DNA of 64,000 nt from Streptomyces sp. CC228A (lineage in GTDB: Bacteria; Actinomycetota; Actinomycetes; Streptomycetales; Streptomycetaceae): NCBI RefSeq assembly GCF_021390935.1, contig NZ_JAJPUI010000005.1, positions 434,001 to 498,000 on the forward strand, written 5' to 3'. Shown here piece after piece: positions 35,526 to 44,264 of this stretch. Positions within the stretch are counted from its first letter, which is position 1; each line of letters begins with the position of its first letter. The notes under the pieces are model-generated. The model searched no databases and was not told where the DNA came from. It saw nothing but the letters and a program-made list of their open reading frames with translations. Made by a program: the position numbers and the translations under genes.

Positions 35526-35876
35526 TCAGGGCGCGGTGACCGACTGGTGGACGGTGCTCAGACGCCGGGCCGGACGCGCCACCAGGCGGGCCGTCGGCTC
35601 GGCGTTACGGTGACGGCGCGTGCGCTGCGCGGGAACGGCATCGCGGGCGTTGACGCTCCGGGTCGGGCGCTCCTCGAAGAGGCGGACTATCTCCGAGACG
35701 TGCTCAACCGTGAAGCGGTAGGCACCGCCGAGCCTCGTGAAGGGGATGCGCCGCTGCCGCGCCTGCTCCTTGATCCACCACTCCGAGCAGCCGAGCGCTT
35801 CAGCAATCTCGGCCGGGCGGAAGAGGTGCGGCAACGTGGCCACCGCCGTGGCGCTGTGAGGGCTGTGGCTCGTCAC
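35526..35876 (-). CDS. xis: Excisionase-like helix-turn-helix protein
   Basis: 116 residues. The winged HTH of the MerR/excisionase type is LFRPAEIAEALGCSEWWIKEQARQRRIPFTRLGG with YRFTVEHVSEIV (motif split over residues 18-65). The C-terminal half is basic and low complexity. It lies directly upstream of int (31 bp), as Xis does in pSAM2-like elements, where it directs excision. Confidence 0.85.
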   Translation of the reverse strand: MTSHSPHSATAVATLPHLFRPAEIAEALGCSEWWIKEQARQRRIPFTRLGGAYRFTVEHVSEIVRLFEERPTRSVNARDAVPAQRTRRHRNAEPTARLVARPARRLSTVHQSVTAP

Positions 35877-35912
35877 GCTCGTCCCCCGTTCCCGATAGGC
35901 GGGGCGTCAGTC

Positions 35913-36084
35913 GTCAGCATCGTCAGCACAATCCCCTGACCTGGAGTTTCGGTGTGCTGAGCGGTGTCAGCGGGCGTCAGCAGTGTTAGCGGGTGCTGGC
36001 TGTTCTGCTGACGGTGCTGACGGGTGCTGACGGTGTGCTGACCGGTGTTCGTGCAGGTCAGCGGATTGTGCTGACGCTGCTGAC
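35913..36084. repeat. Eleven copies of GTCAGC/GCTGAC: candidate AICE origin
   Basis: Forward GTCAGC at 35913, 35922, 35966, 35976 and 36057; reverse GCTGAC at 36007, 36016, 36026, 36037, 36070 and 36079. The left half is nearly all in one orientation and the right half in the other. It lies between xis and the replication gene; spacing is mainly 9-11 bp. An iteron-type replication origin or a shared operator is inferred. Confidence 0.75.
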
Positions 36085-36086
36085 GG

Positions 36087-38078
36087 TTAGCGGGCATTGG
36101 CGCCGTCCTCCCGGAGGCTGGGGTGGACGTGGTACGTGGCCGTGGCCGGGTGGCCGACCCTGCCCGTGCGGGGCGGGGTCTCGGCGCGGAGGTAGCCGTG
36201 GGACTCCAGCAGGGCCAGGGCGGGTTCGACCTGGGCGACCGTGCGGAAGCGGCGGGAGGCGGCGACGGCGTCGCGGCGCTTGATCGTCGTACGCCACGTG
36301 CCGTCCGTCTTGGGACGGCGGAGCCACTTCAGGATGGTCTGGGCCGCCTCGGTGGCCGGGTCGGAGCCGATGAGGTCGAAGACTGCCAGCGCGTGCTGTG
36401 TGTAGTACGTGGTGATCTCGGCTGCTCGGTCGAGCGTCTCCTTCTCGACGGGCCTGCCCCAGTCATCGCTCTGGATCCGGTCGGCCAGGTGGAGCAGCAG
36501 TGCGATCCGCGCCGTGTGGCCGACCAGCTTGCCCGCCCAGTCCAGGAGGTGGGAGAGCGGCTGCTCGGGGCGGAGGGAGACCTCCAAGTTCTCCTGGAGG
36601 GCTTCCACTGCCCGGTCCGCCTGCGCGGTGAGCGGGATCGTGACCGGCTCGGGCAGGGCGTAGAGGGTGCGTACGAGGTGGGTCAGCCTGCCGTTGTAGC
36701 GCTGGGCGACCGCCTCGGGTACCGGCGTGGTGCGCGTCTTGCGGTAGCCCAGGTTCGACGCGGGCAGCGCGTACAGGAAGCGGGCCAACAGGCCGCGGTC
36801 CCGGGCCCCGTGCGCGCCCGCCAGATCCTGGAGGACGGCGGGCTGCGGCGTGACGCCGATGGTGAGTGCGGGCTTGTCTACGCTCGGCTGTTCGCGGGTG
36901 ATCCGGTCCGTCTGGAGCCGCTCGCCCTTGTGTGCTTGGAGGAAGACGCCGAGGTTCGGCTTGGCGCTGTAGCGGCCCGCGATGATGTCGAAGAGGTCCC
37001 CTTCCGGGGACAGCGCCGCCAGGCAGCGGTGGACGGCGAGCTGCTGCGTGAGCGGCTCCGGCGTGATGTCGCCCGACACCGTCAGGCGGGGGCGGGGCGG
37101 TACGGCGATCTCCTCGGCCAGGAGGCGGGCCGCCGACGCCTCGGCCACGATCGCGGCGCGGTCGACGCCGTCACCGGGCTTCCGGGCCTTCGCCATCAGG
37201 CCCTCGGCCTCCGCCAGGGCGGCGTCCTTGGCCGTCTCCGCCTCGATGATCCGGGGCCGCGCCTCCTCCTGGAGGCGGCGCTCGACCTCGTACACCGGCT
37301 CGGTCATCGCGGCGAAGACGTCGGACTTCCGGGAGGCCGGCGGCATGGCGCAGACGAGGTACAGGTTCGACTGCTCGCGCCAGCCGGGTCGGATCTCCAC
37401 GTGGACGCGGCCACCCGCCGCCGTCGACAGCGCGGCGAGCGCCATCGTGGCGGCCAGGTCTGGCGGGGTCTGTGTGAACTCCGCGACCGCATCGACGTGT
37501 TCGGCCATCCACGGCGACAAGGTCGGCACCGGGAACAGCGGGAGTGTGGCGTGGGTGCCGAGCGGGACGGGGTCCGGCCAGCGGTCGGCCGAGCGGATCG
37601 TCGCGAGTTCCGCGGCGGCCTGGGCGGCGATGTCCTCGCTGCCGGAGACGCCCTGGCGGCTCTCGGTGATCAGCCGGGTGCCGGTCTCGATGAGTCGGCG
37701 CTTCTGGGCGAGGGCGACGACGATCTCTGCGTAGTACGTGCCGTTCGCGGCGGTCGGCGTGGCCTGGACGAGGGCGTGGAGGTAGGGGCTCCCGCCGACC
37801 CGCTGAAGGTCTCCCGTCTCACGAAGCCTGGCGCCGACCGTGATCGGGTCGACGGGCAGACCTGCCTCGTGCATGGCCGTGATCGTGACGTGGATGGTCG
37901 TGTGGGCGGGCCGGTAGTAGTCCTCGGCGGCCACGATGCCGTTCACGGCGCTGATCGCGTCACGGGACAGGAGCATGGCGCCGAGGGTGGCCATCTCCGC
38001 GTCCAGGTCGTGGGGCGGCGCGGTCGCGTCGTCGGCGGGGGACGGCGGGGTGGTGGTGTTGTCGAACTCGCGGGTCAC
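36087..38078 (-). CDS. AICE replication protein: DnaB-N plus DUF3987
   Basis: 663 residues. N-terminal DnaB-like domain (DLDAEMATLGAMLLSRDAIS ... DYYRPAHTTIH, residues ~23-130), as in replicative helicases, followed by a DUF3987 ATPase-like region with LYLVCAMPPASRKSD (Walker A-like turn without the normal GKS), LLARFLYALP and a C-terminal winged helix. A DnaB-N domain fused to DUF3987 takes the place of RepSA in this element. It is adjacent to the repeat cluster, so initiator function is likely. It would act on the excised circle. Confidence 0.85.
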   Translation of the reverse strand: MTREFDNTTTPPSPADDATAPPHDLDAEMATLGAMLLSRDAISAVNGIVAAEDYYRPAHTTIHVTITAMHEAGLPVDPITVGARLRETGDLQRVGGSPYLHALVQATPTAANGTYYAEIVVALAQKRRLIETGTRLITESRQGVSGSEDIAAQAAAELATIRSADRWPDPVPLGTHATLPLFPVPTLSPWMAEHVDAVAEFTQTPPDLAATMALAALSTAAGGRVHVEIRPGWREQSNLYLVCAMPPASRKSDVFAAMTEPVYEVERRLQEEARPRIIEAETAKDAALAEAEGLMAKARKPGDGVDRAAIVAEASAARLLAEEIAVPPRPRLTVSGDITPEPLTQQLAVHRCLAALSPEGDLFDIIAGRYSAKPNLGVFLQAHKGERLQTDRITREQPSVDKPALTIGVTPQPAVLQDLAGAHGARDRGLLARFLYALPASNLGYRKTRTTPVPEAVAQRYNGRLTHLVRTLYALPEPVTIPLTAQADRAVEALQENLEVSLRPEQPLSHLLDWAGKLVGHTARIALLLHLADRIQSDDWGRPVEKETLDRAAEITTYYTQHALAVFDLIGSDPATEAAQTILKWLRRPKTDGTWRTTIKRRDAVAASRRFRTVAQVEPALALLESHGYLRAETPPRTGRVGHPATATYHVHPSLREDGANAR

Positions 38079-38240
38079 GGGGCACCCTCGCTGGTGCGTA
38101 CGAGGGGCGGCGTGACACCGGCTGCATGGCAGACGGCGTTCTGGTGCATGCTGGAGGCACCTCCTGATTCCGTGGATGGGATGGGGAGGAACCGGGGCAG
38201 CGGGCGTACCTTGACCCGTCGACCGCTGCCCCGGGCGAAG

Positions 38241-38588
38241 TCAGCGGAGCCGGGTGAGGCTCCACTCGCGGTACTGCTCGCGGACGTAGTCGCGGCAGTC
38301 CGCGTCGGTCACCAGGTCCAGGCCCCTGCGGCCGGGACCGGAGCGCGTGGCGTCGTACCGGACGAACCGCTGGGCGGCCTCGTTCGCCGCGTCCACGGCC
38401 TTGGCCGCGCCCTCCGGGGCGTACGTGGCGACCTCCTGAAGGGCGATGCGGTCCAGGAGCGCGGCCTTACGGAGCCAGAACTCCCGCTCCTCGTACAGGG
38501 CGCGGCTGATCGCGGCGCCAGCTACCCAGGAGATCTCGGAAATGGTGCTGGGCGCACTGGAGTAGGCGGTGCTCGGGTCCGTGGTCAC
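38241..38588 (-). CDS. Unknown AICE protein
   Basis: 115 residues, GTG start overlapping the upstream stop (GTGA), so co-translated. Helical: ISEISWVAGAAISRALYEEREFWLRKAALLDRIALQE cut in the fold, then AANEAAQRFVRYDATRS and DCRDYVREQYREW. No membrane segment or known motif. Common beside AICE rep genes; function unknown. Confidence 0.7.
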   Translation of the reverse strand: MTTDPSTAYSSAPSTISEISWVAGAAISRALYEEREFWLRKAALLDRIALQEVATYAPEGAAKAVDAANEAAQRFVRYDATRSGPGRRGLDLVTDADCRDYVREQYREWSLTRLR

Positions 38589-39247
38589 CGCTGCTCCCCG
38601 GGCCCCTTGGCGGCGATGAGCGCGAAGTGCAGGGCGCTCTCGGCGGCCTCTCCGTAGGCGTAGAGGGCGTTCGCGATCCCGGCGGCGTACTCGCTCGCCT
38701 GCGTCACCTCGCTGGCCTGGTGGTCCGCCAGGTCGCCGTCGTGGTCGGCGTACTGCTCGGCCACGTCGGCCGCGTACTCCCGGTCGAGGACGGCCTGCCG
38801 CAGCGCGCTCAAGTGCCGGGACCCGTTCCACCGGCTGAGCTGCTGCTCCAGGTCGGGAAGCCGTCCGCCGGGGACGGCTCGCCCAACGAGCCCGGAACGG
38901 TGCAGCTCGACGTACGGGGGACGCTTGCCGTCCAGTACGGCGAGCACGGCACCGGCCGTGCCGTAGGCGTAGGCCCGCGCGGTGTCTTCGTACAGCTCCT
39001 TGACGCGCCGCTCGTGGGCCGAGCAGAGGTCGTAGATCCGCCAGATGGCCTGGTCGTGGGGCTGAACGAGGCGGTGCACGTCGGGCAGCAGGACTTCGCC
39101 GTGGACGTCCTGGACGCGGGTCCGGTCGACGGTCCAGGAGGCGAGCCGGGCGCCCTCGTGGGCGGCGCGGAACTCGCGGGCGGCGGCGCCCAGGGCGTGG
39201 ACGCCGTCGGTGAGGCTGTCGAACCACGCGATGGTGGTCTTGGACAT
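38585..39247 (-). CDS. Unknown AICE protein
   Basis: 220 residues, ATG at 39247 with GGAGG 7 bp upstream. All-helical with TIAWFDSLTDGVHALGAAAREF at the start and ASEYAAGIANALYAYGEAAESALHF near the end. No catalytic motif seen. It forms one unit with the next gene (38241-38588). A relaxation or segregation role cannot be shown. Confidence 0.7.
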   Translation of the reverse strand: MSKTTIAWFDSLTDGVHALGAAAREFRAAHEGARLASWTVDRTRVQDVHGEVLLPDVHRLVQPHDQAIWRIYDLCSAHERRVKELYEDTARAYAYGTAGAVLAVLDGKRPPYVELHRSGLVGRAVPGGRLPDLEQQLSRWNGSRHLSALRQAVLDREYAADVAEQYADHDGDLADHQASEVTQASEYAAGIANALYAYGEAAESALHFALIAAKGPGEQR

Positions 39248-39341
39248 GTGATCCTCCGTGTTGGTGACGGGCCGGACTTGGCTGGCCGACCCTCCGCACG
39301 GCCCAGCCCCGGTCATTCGAGGTGGGCCGCACCGGGGGTCG

Positions 39342-39545
39342 TCAGAGGTGGCGGCGGAGGTGGCGGGCGTAGCGGCGGACGGCGACTTCCCGGGCCGCGA
39401 TCGGGGTCGCGAAGTGGGCCACGACGGCGGCGGTCGAGACCGTGAAGGTCGGCCACAGGCCGATCAGTTCACGGCCGATGAGCACTCCTCCGATGAGGAG
39501 GAGAAGGCCGATGCAGACGGCCGTTTCCTGCCTGACGTCGGTCAT
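39342..39545 (-). CDS. Small two-helix membrane protein (Spd-like)
   Basis: 67 residues: VCIGLLLLIGGVLIGRELIGLW and FTVSTAAVVAHFAT, then a basic end REVAVRRYARHLRRHL. Small membrane proteins of this type between rep and tra genes are the Spd proteins that spread the element along the mycelium in pSAM2/pIJ101; the assignment rests on size, topology and place. Confidence 0.65.
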   Translation of the reverse strand: MTDVRQETAVCIGLLLLIGGVLIGRELIGLWPTFTVSTAAVVAHFATPIAAREVAVRRYARHLRRHL

Positions 39546-39558
39546 GGGGTCCCCCGGC

Positions 39559-39750
39559 TCAGCCGACGCTCGGGAGCGCGTTGCCGACGGCGGCCATGAC
39601 CTGGTCGATGGCGGACGCGGCCGGGGTGCGGGCCAGGTAGAAGCCGAAGAGCGCGGCGACGATCGCGGAACCGGCGCCGACGGCCTTCGAGCGGATGAGC
39701 ATGGCCAGGAGGAGGCCGAAGAGCAGGAGCGCGGAGATGGAGAACGACAC
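39559..39750 (-). CDS. Small membrane protein (Spd-like)
   Basis: 63 residues, GTG start after GGGGGT. Two hydrophobic stretches, ISALLLFGLLLAMLI and AGSAIVAALFGFYLA, then IDQVMAAVGNALPSVG. It resembles the short SpdA/TraA-like proteins conserved in streptomycete conjugative plasmids. It sits 13 bp before the next small gene. Confidence 0.68.
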   Translation of the reverse strand: MSFSISALLLFGLLLAMLIRSKAVGAGSAIVAALFGFYLARTPAASAIDQVMAAVGNALPSVG

Positions 39751-39770
39751 GGTGGTACCCCCAAGGTCGG

Positions 39771-40022
39771 TCAGCGTGTGCCTTCGCGGCGAAGGCGTGA
39801 GGTGGCGTTGTAAAGGCGGCGTCCGAGACGGATCCGCTGGCCGTGGCCGCCGCAGCGGCGGCACTCGCGGCCCCGCTTGAGCTGCCCGGAGCGGCCTATG
39901 CGGACCTTCGCGCCCCACCCCTTGCAGGACCGGCAGGTGCCGAAGGGGCTGGCGGAGCAGAGCGCGACGTAACCGAGAGTGGCGAGGAGCAGGATGGGCA
40001 TAGCGTCGAGCCAGGAAGGCAT
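39771..40022 (-). CDS. Small membrane protein with CxxC zinc motif
   Basis: 83 residues: N-terminal helix (LDAMPILLLATLGYVALCS), then paired CRSCKGWG and CRRCGGHG motifs 18 residues apart, like half of a DnaJ zinc-binding domain, and a basic end. Such proteins are regular members of AICE spd clusters. Likely binds zinc at the inner face of the membrane; role unknown. Confidence 0.75.
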   Translation of the reverse strand: MPSWLDAMPILLLATLGYVALCSASPFGTCRSCKGWGAKVRIGRSGQLKRGRECRRCGGHGQRIRLGRRLYNATSRLRREGTR

Positions 40023-40070
40023 CGAGACCCCTCTCAGGGCGGGTTCGGTGGGCTGGGTCGATCCGTGCTG

Positions 40071-40146
40071 CTAGGCACTAGTGCGCAGGTCAGAGCGCAG
40101 ATAGGTCGCTAGCGCGAGTGCTAGACCTAGCGGGGGCGGGCGCTAG
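40071..40146. repeat. CTAG cluster upstream of the small membrane genes
   Basis: Six CTAG tetranucleotides in 76 bp (40071, 40078, 40109, 40121, 40127, 40143). CTAG is rare in GC-rich genomes. It lies between the TraB stop and the promoter of the spd-like genes, so an operator or the cis-acting transfer locus (clt) is possible. Confidence 0.6.
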
Positions 40147-40164
40147 GCCGAGGGCCCGTCACGG

Positions 40165-42366
40165 CTATGCCGCGTCGGCCCGACCGTCACGGTCCGCGAG
40201 CGCCTTGAGGATGTCGGTGCGCTTGATGCCGCGCCGGTTGGCGCCCTTGCCGTCCTCGGTGACGCCCCACACCTGGCCGGTGCGGACGCCGAACGGCTTG
40301 AGCGCCGCGGTGAGCTGCTCGCCGCTCCAGCCGCCGTACACGTCCGGGCGCAGCTCCGAGAGCAGCGCGACGACCGCTTCGTTCCAGTGCTTCGGCCTGT
40401 CGGCCGGGAGCACGGCGGCGATGTCGGCAAGGAGGTCGTACGACGCGGAGGCCTCGGCCGTCGGCCGCTCGCCCACGGCGTGGCCGGACAGGGTCCCGGC
40501 GCGCTCGCGCAGGGCACGGGCCCGCAGGGCGATCACGTCCGCGTTCACCGCGTCGATCTCGGCCGACCGGACGATCCGGGCGTCCGCTCCCTCACCAAGG
40601 AAGTAGCAGATGCCCTTGTCGCCCCAGGCGAACATCGTCGCCCGGACGCCCCGCTTGTACGCCCCGGTGCCCAGCACCATGTCGTTCTCGACCTGGCCCA
40701 TGACTTTGAGGCACCAGCGGGCGGAGGCGTTGGCGCTGATCGAGGTCGGGATGCTGTCCTTGTCCGGCCGCTGGGTCGCCAGGAGCAGCACGATGCCGGT
40801 GGCCGGGCCCCGCTTCACGAGGTCGGTGCAGATCTCCTTGAACTCGGCGCCGTACTTGGGGTGCTCGAACCACACCTGGCACTCGTCCACACCGACGACG
40901 ATCGGGTGGAGCCCCAAGGAACGCTTGGACGCAAGATCGGTCGTGACCTTCGACTCCGGGCACACGTCCCGGGGAAGCCCACGGATCACGCCCGCGCGGC
41001 GCCGCAGCTCGTCCCGCAGCTCCCGCATGTCCGCGATGGCGTACTCGATGTCCGGGTCCTCCTCGCCGGCCCGGTGCCGGTGGGACACCCGGTCACCGAC
41101 CGGGTCCAGGTCGCCGGTGCCCTTCAGGTCGTACGTGTGCAACTCGGCGCGCGGGTCGAGCGCGGCGATCAGGAGGAGCAGCCGGAGGAGGTAGGTCTTG
41201 CCCATGCGCGGGATGGCGCCGATGACGCCCGCGATGAACATGAGTGTCACGCCGATCCAACGGCCCCGCTGGTCCGTGCCCCAGGCCACGGGCTTGAACA
41301 GGTCGACGCTGCCCGACTTGGCGAGCGGCCACGGCTCCTGTTTGGCCTGTGACATGTCCTGGTCGCCCACCCAGAGCCGGAGGCGTCCGGTGTGCTCGTC
41401 CGGTACGGCCTCCGGCCATACACAGCCGAGCGGGCGGCGCAGGCCAGAGGCGAGCCTGATGCGGCGGTCGGCCACATCGATCGCGGTGACGCCGTACGGA
41501 AGGTCCCCCTCCGCGAGCCATCCGGGGCCGTCGCGGGTGATGGGCGCGGTGAAGGTGAAGCCGTCCCCGCCCTTGGCCTGTGCCTGGCTGATCGCCTGGA
41601 TGCCGAGCGAGCCGAGCGCCCGCAGCACGATGTCACTGGTGAGCTTCGTGGCCTTCGGGATCTCCACAGACCTGCGGATGACCGGGGCGTCCGCGGGCTG
41701 TCCCAGCCAGCCCAGCGCCAGAATTCCGGCGGCGCCGGCCAGATTCAACAGCCACGAAGGAGCAAGCACGTAGAGCGCCAGGGCGCCCGTGGTCCCCACC
41801 AGGGCGGAGGCCATGGCGACGGCCGCCCGCCAGCGGACCCGGCGGTCCCGCTGCCGGGACAGCCGCAGGTAGTCCTCCACGTCCGCCCGGTCGGCGGCGT
41901 CCTTCCGCAGCGGGTCTCCTTCCGCGTCCCTCGTCCACCTGAGCGTCCCGCCGACGAAGCGCGCCGCTCCCCGCGGGGACTGCGCAGTGAGGCGGATGGC
42001 GTACCACGGCGTCCGCACCGCGTGGTACGAGGCCACGTGCCACGTGTAGGTGGCCACGCCCTTGGCCGCGGAGGTGAACTCGCGTCGGGACCGCGCCCAC
42101 GCGGGGATCACCGGGCGTCGCTTGGCACCCTGCGCACGGTCCGTGAGGCCGGGCCCGGAGGGGACGCCGGGCTGGTCTACGCGTACGGGGTCAGAGGGGT
42201 TGTCGTCCGGGCCGGCGGTCGGCGCACCGGGGCCCGCGCCGCCAGGCCGCCGCTTGGAGAAGTCCAACACCTTCCCGTCGTCCGACGGGTCGCCCATCTC
42301 CTGCTCAAGCCTCTCGAAGAGGCTCCGCTCGTGGTCCGGATCGTCCTTCTCGTACGGCACTTCCAC
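40165..42366 (-). CDS. traB: TraB/TraSA-type DNA translocase (FtsK/SpoIIIE family)
   Basis: 733 residues. Acidic N terminus, two or more membrane helices (about 170-215, VAMASALVGTTGALALYVL, LNLAGAAGILALGWL), then the motor: Walker A variant AIPRMGKTYLLR (~380-390), Walker B IVVGVDECQVWF (~487-498), and the sensor LLLATQRPDKDSIPTSI. The C-terminal winged helix (GIKRTDILKAL) is the region that recognises clt repeats in this family. A single hexameric protein moves double-stranded DNA between hyphae. It is the only transfer motor of the element. Confidence 0.93.
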   Translation of the reverse strand: MEVPYEKDDPDHERSLFERLEQEMGDPSDDGKVLDFSKRRPGGAGPGAPTAGPDDNPSDPVRVDQPGVPSGPGLTDRAQGAKRRPVIPAWARSRREFTSAAKGVATYTWHVASYHAVRTPWYAIRLTAQSPRGAARFVGGTLRWTRDAEGDPLRKDAADRADVEDYLRLSRQRDRRVRWRAAVAMASALVGTTGALALYVLAPSWLLNLAGAAGILALGWLGQPADAPVIRRSVEIPKATKLTSDIVLRALGSLGIQAISQAQAKGGDGFTFTAPITRDGPGWLAEGDLPYGVTAIDVADRRIRLASGLRRPLGCVWPEAVPDEHTGRLRLWVGDQDMSQAKQEPWPLAKSGSVDLFKPVAWGTDQRGRWIGVTLMFIAGVIGAIPRMGKTYLLRLLLLIAALDPRAELHTYDLKGTGDLDPVGDRVSHRHRAGEEDPDIEYAIADMRELRDELRRRAGVIRGLPRDVCPESKVTTDLASKRSLGLHPIVVGVDECQVWFEHPKYGAEFKEICTDLVKRGPATGIVLLLATQRPDKDSIPTSISANASARWCLKVMGQVENDMVLGTGAYKRGVRATMFAWGDKGICYFLGEGADARIVRSAEIDAVNADVIALRARALRERAGTLSGHAVGERPTAEASASYDLLADIAAVLPADRPKHWNEAVVALLSELRPDVYGGWSGEQLTAALKPFGVRTGQVWGVTEDGKGANRRGIKRTDILKALADRDGRADAA

Positions 42367-42443
42367 GTCCTTCCAGATGGGAGGGGGCGGGCCCGGCCGC
42401 TGATTCGGCCGGGAGGGCCGGGCCCGATGCGATGAGGGCGGCG

Positions 42444-43706
42444 TCAGGATCGGGACTGAGCCGCGTCGGGGGTCTCGTCCACCGGCCGATCACGGCCGTT
42501 CACCAAGGCGAGTTGTCCCGAGGTCGGCCGCGGACCGCGCTGTTCGTCGAGCCGTACGAAGACGCTGTGGACGTAGCTGGGCGCCCTGGTGGCCTGCTTG
42601 GCGGTCTCGCGGACGGTGAGACCCTTGGCCCAGCCGTCCTCGATGACCGCCTGCGCGGCCTCGGTGCTGAGCTTGGGAGCGGCCGGGTGAGCGGCGTCGG
42701 CCGCGTCGTCCTGTTCAGGTGAACAGCCCTGCTCGTTCCCCGTGTTCACCGCCTGAGCTGGAGCGATATCAGCGAAGAGAACCTTCGGGTATCCGCCTTG
42801 CCGGACGTTCGTCGTCGCCTGCCGCATCTGATCGCGCGCCTGAGCGGCGAGCGCCGACGCGGCGGGATCCGGTGCGTCCATGTCCCAGGGCGAAGTGAGG
42901 TCTACGGTCGCCAGGGACACGGCATGCCGACGGGCGGCCAACTGGTCGAGTAGTTTCCGGCGTTGGCCAGGGTCCGTACCGACCGAAGCGCGGGCGACCT
43001 GTACCGAGAGTTGTCGCGCGATCCGTCGGCCGGTCCGGCTGCTGCGCTGCTCCTGGCTCATCTCCGCAAGACGAGCGGCCATGGCTACGGCTCGTACGGT
43101 CGCCCGGTCCCGGGTGATCTGTGCCGCGTCGCGGTCCCGCTCGGCAATGCCGAGACGGGACAGGAGCCGCTCTCGTACCTCCCGGCCGACAACGGCCGCG
43201 AGCCCCCGCGACACGGTTCCCGGCTTGTGGTGCCGCAGCTCGATCCCCATGGCCTGATGCCAGAGGAGCGCCGCCATGACGGGACCCACGAAGGCCCTGA
43301 CCGTGCCACCCACGAGCCCGGATTCGGCGTACGCGGGGATGATCTGGACCCCGGTGATCACCCACACCAGCGCGCCCGCGACGCCGGGGGCACCCTGCGG
43401 ACCGTTGAGGTTCTGCCGCGCCAGGAGCGCGGTGGCGAACAGCGCGAGTTCGGCGGCTCCGAACATGGCCGCGCGCTCGGCCGTGCTCCCCATGTCCAGG
43501 TAGTGGGCCGCGAAGCGCCAGCTCGTGTCCGCGCTGTAAGCGGTGCAGGCCACCGCGGCGACGGCGGCGACGCGCACCGCAGGCGTGGCCCGCTGCCCCC
43601 GACGGCGGAACCGGCGCAGGCCACGCGTGGCGCACCACCCGGCGAAGAGAACCCCGCCACCGACGGCCAGGGCCTCCGCGCCTCCGGGAAGGAGGATCTC
43701 CTGCAT
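42444..43706 (-). CDS. DUF2637 membrane protein
   Basis: 420 residues, ATG overlapping the upstream stop (ATGA). The first ~190 residues hold about four membrane helices (ALAVGGGVLFAGWCA, VRVAAVAAVACTAYSAD, ELALFATALLA, VAGALVWVITGVQII), typical of DUF2637. The cytoplasmic part has a long helical region, then an HTH (GLTVRETAKQATRAPSYVHSVF). DUF2637 proteins are constant members of AICEs and streptomycete plasmids next to traB, probably as SpdB-like spreading proteins. Confidence 0.85.
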   Translation of the reverse strand: MQEILLPGGAEALAVGGGVLFAGWCATRGLRRFRRRGQRATPAVRVAAVAAVACTAYSADTSWRFAAHYLDMGSTAERAAMFGAAELALFATALLARQNLNGPQGAPGVAGALVWVITGVQIIPAYAESGLVGGTVRAFVGPVMAALLWHQAMGIELRHHKPGTVSRGLAAVVGREVRERLLSRLGIAERDRDAAQITRDRATVRAVAMAARLAEMSQEQRSSRTGRRIARQLSVQVARASVGTDPGQRRKLLDQLAARRHAVSLATVDLTSPWDMDAPDPAASALAAQARDQMRQATTNVRQGGYPKVLFADIAPAQAVNTGNEQGCSPEQDDAADAAHPAAPKLSTEAAQAVIEDGWAKGLTVRETAKQATRAPSYVHSVFVRLDEQRGPRPTSGQLALVNGRDRPVDETPDAAQSRS

Positions 43707-44023
43707 CACGCCGCCTTCCGCAGCGTGGGCTTCGCCCGTCCGCCGGATCCGCGGAGCCGCAGCGGCACCACGTCCATAAGCTGCGCCGCGTGAAGCGCGT
43801 TGAGCCAGGCGACCTCGTCGTCCGGGTCGTCCCCGGCCTCCGCCAGGAGCTCGACGAGCACCTGGCGCGCCACGTCCAGACGCGCGGCCCGCTCCTCGGC
43901 CGACTCCCCGGGGACGCCCCTGAAGAGGGAAGGGAAGTCGGGCTCCGGGTTGTCGAACCCGTAGGCCAGTTCCGCGAATTCGAAGGCATCCCGCGCCTCC
44001 TGATGACTGACGTACGTACGCAT
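43706..44023 (-). CDS. Unknown AICE protein
   Basis: 105 residues, ATG with AGGAGAG upstream. Acidic: EARDAFEFAELAYGFD, PDFPSLFRG and ARQVLVELLAEAGDDPDDEVAWLNALHAAQLM in helices. Translationally coupled to the DUF2637 gene. No known motif. Confidence 0.7.
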   Translation of the reverse strand: MRTYVSHQEARDAFEFAELAYGFDNPEPDFPSLFRGVPGESAEERAARLDVARQVLVELLAEAGDDPDDEVAWLNALHAAQLMDVVPLRLRGSGGRAKPTLRKAA

Positions 44024-44114
44024 GTGAACTCTCCTGAGTCCTGGATGGGATGGGAGAGCCGGTCGCGGTGGGCTTCCTTGACCCGTCGACCACCGCGCCC
44101 GGCCGGGGGCGGGA

Positions 44115-44226
44115 TCAGACGCGGAAGGGGCGGGGCCTGGTGAGCCAGGCCCAGGCGTAATAGATGGTCCTCACCGCGAAGTAGCCACCGAGCCCCGTCA
44201 GGCAGACCAGCAGCCAGGACGCGCCC
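44115..44226 (-). pseudogene. 3' part of membrane gene broken by the IS
   Basis: Codes ASWLLVCLTGLGGYFAVR, YYAWAWLTRPRPFRV and stop, the second membrane helix of the protein whose start is at 45530-45795. Taking out the IS and one CCC copy restores one frame of about 124 residues. Confidence 0.88.
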
Positions 44227-44264
44227 TGAGCTGCCCCGAGTTTCGTAGAGTCTGGTGATCTTGT

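Noticed and set aside
35913..36084. CRISPR array
   Set aside because: The repeat is six bases with about 9-11 bp spacing; no cas genes anywhere in the window. No other array was seen.
35873..36097. 74-codon frame with repeated TLLTP-like peptides between xis and the replication gene
   Set aside because: Its repeats simply reflect the GTCAGC DNA repeats; no ribosome site or family.
36123..38657. 844-codon plus-strand frame opposite the replication protein gene
   Set aside because: Same GC mirror effect; the minus-strand protein has recognisable domains, ribosome site and coupling.
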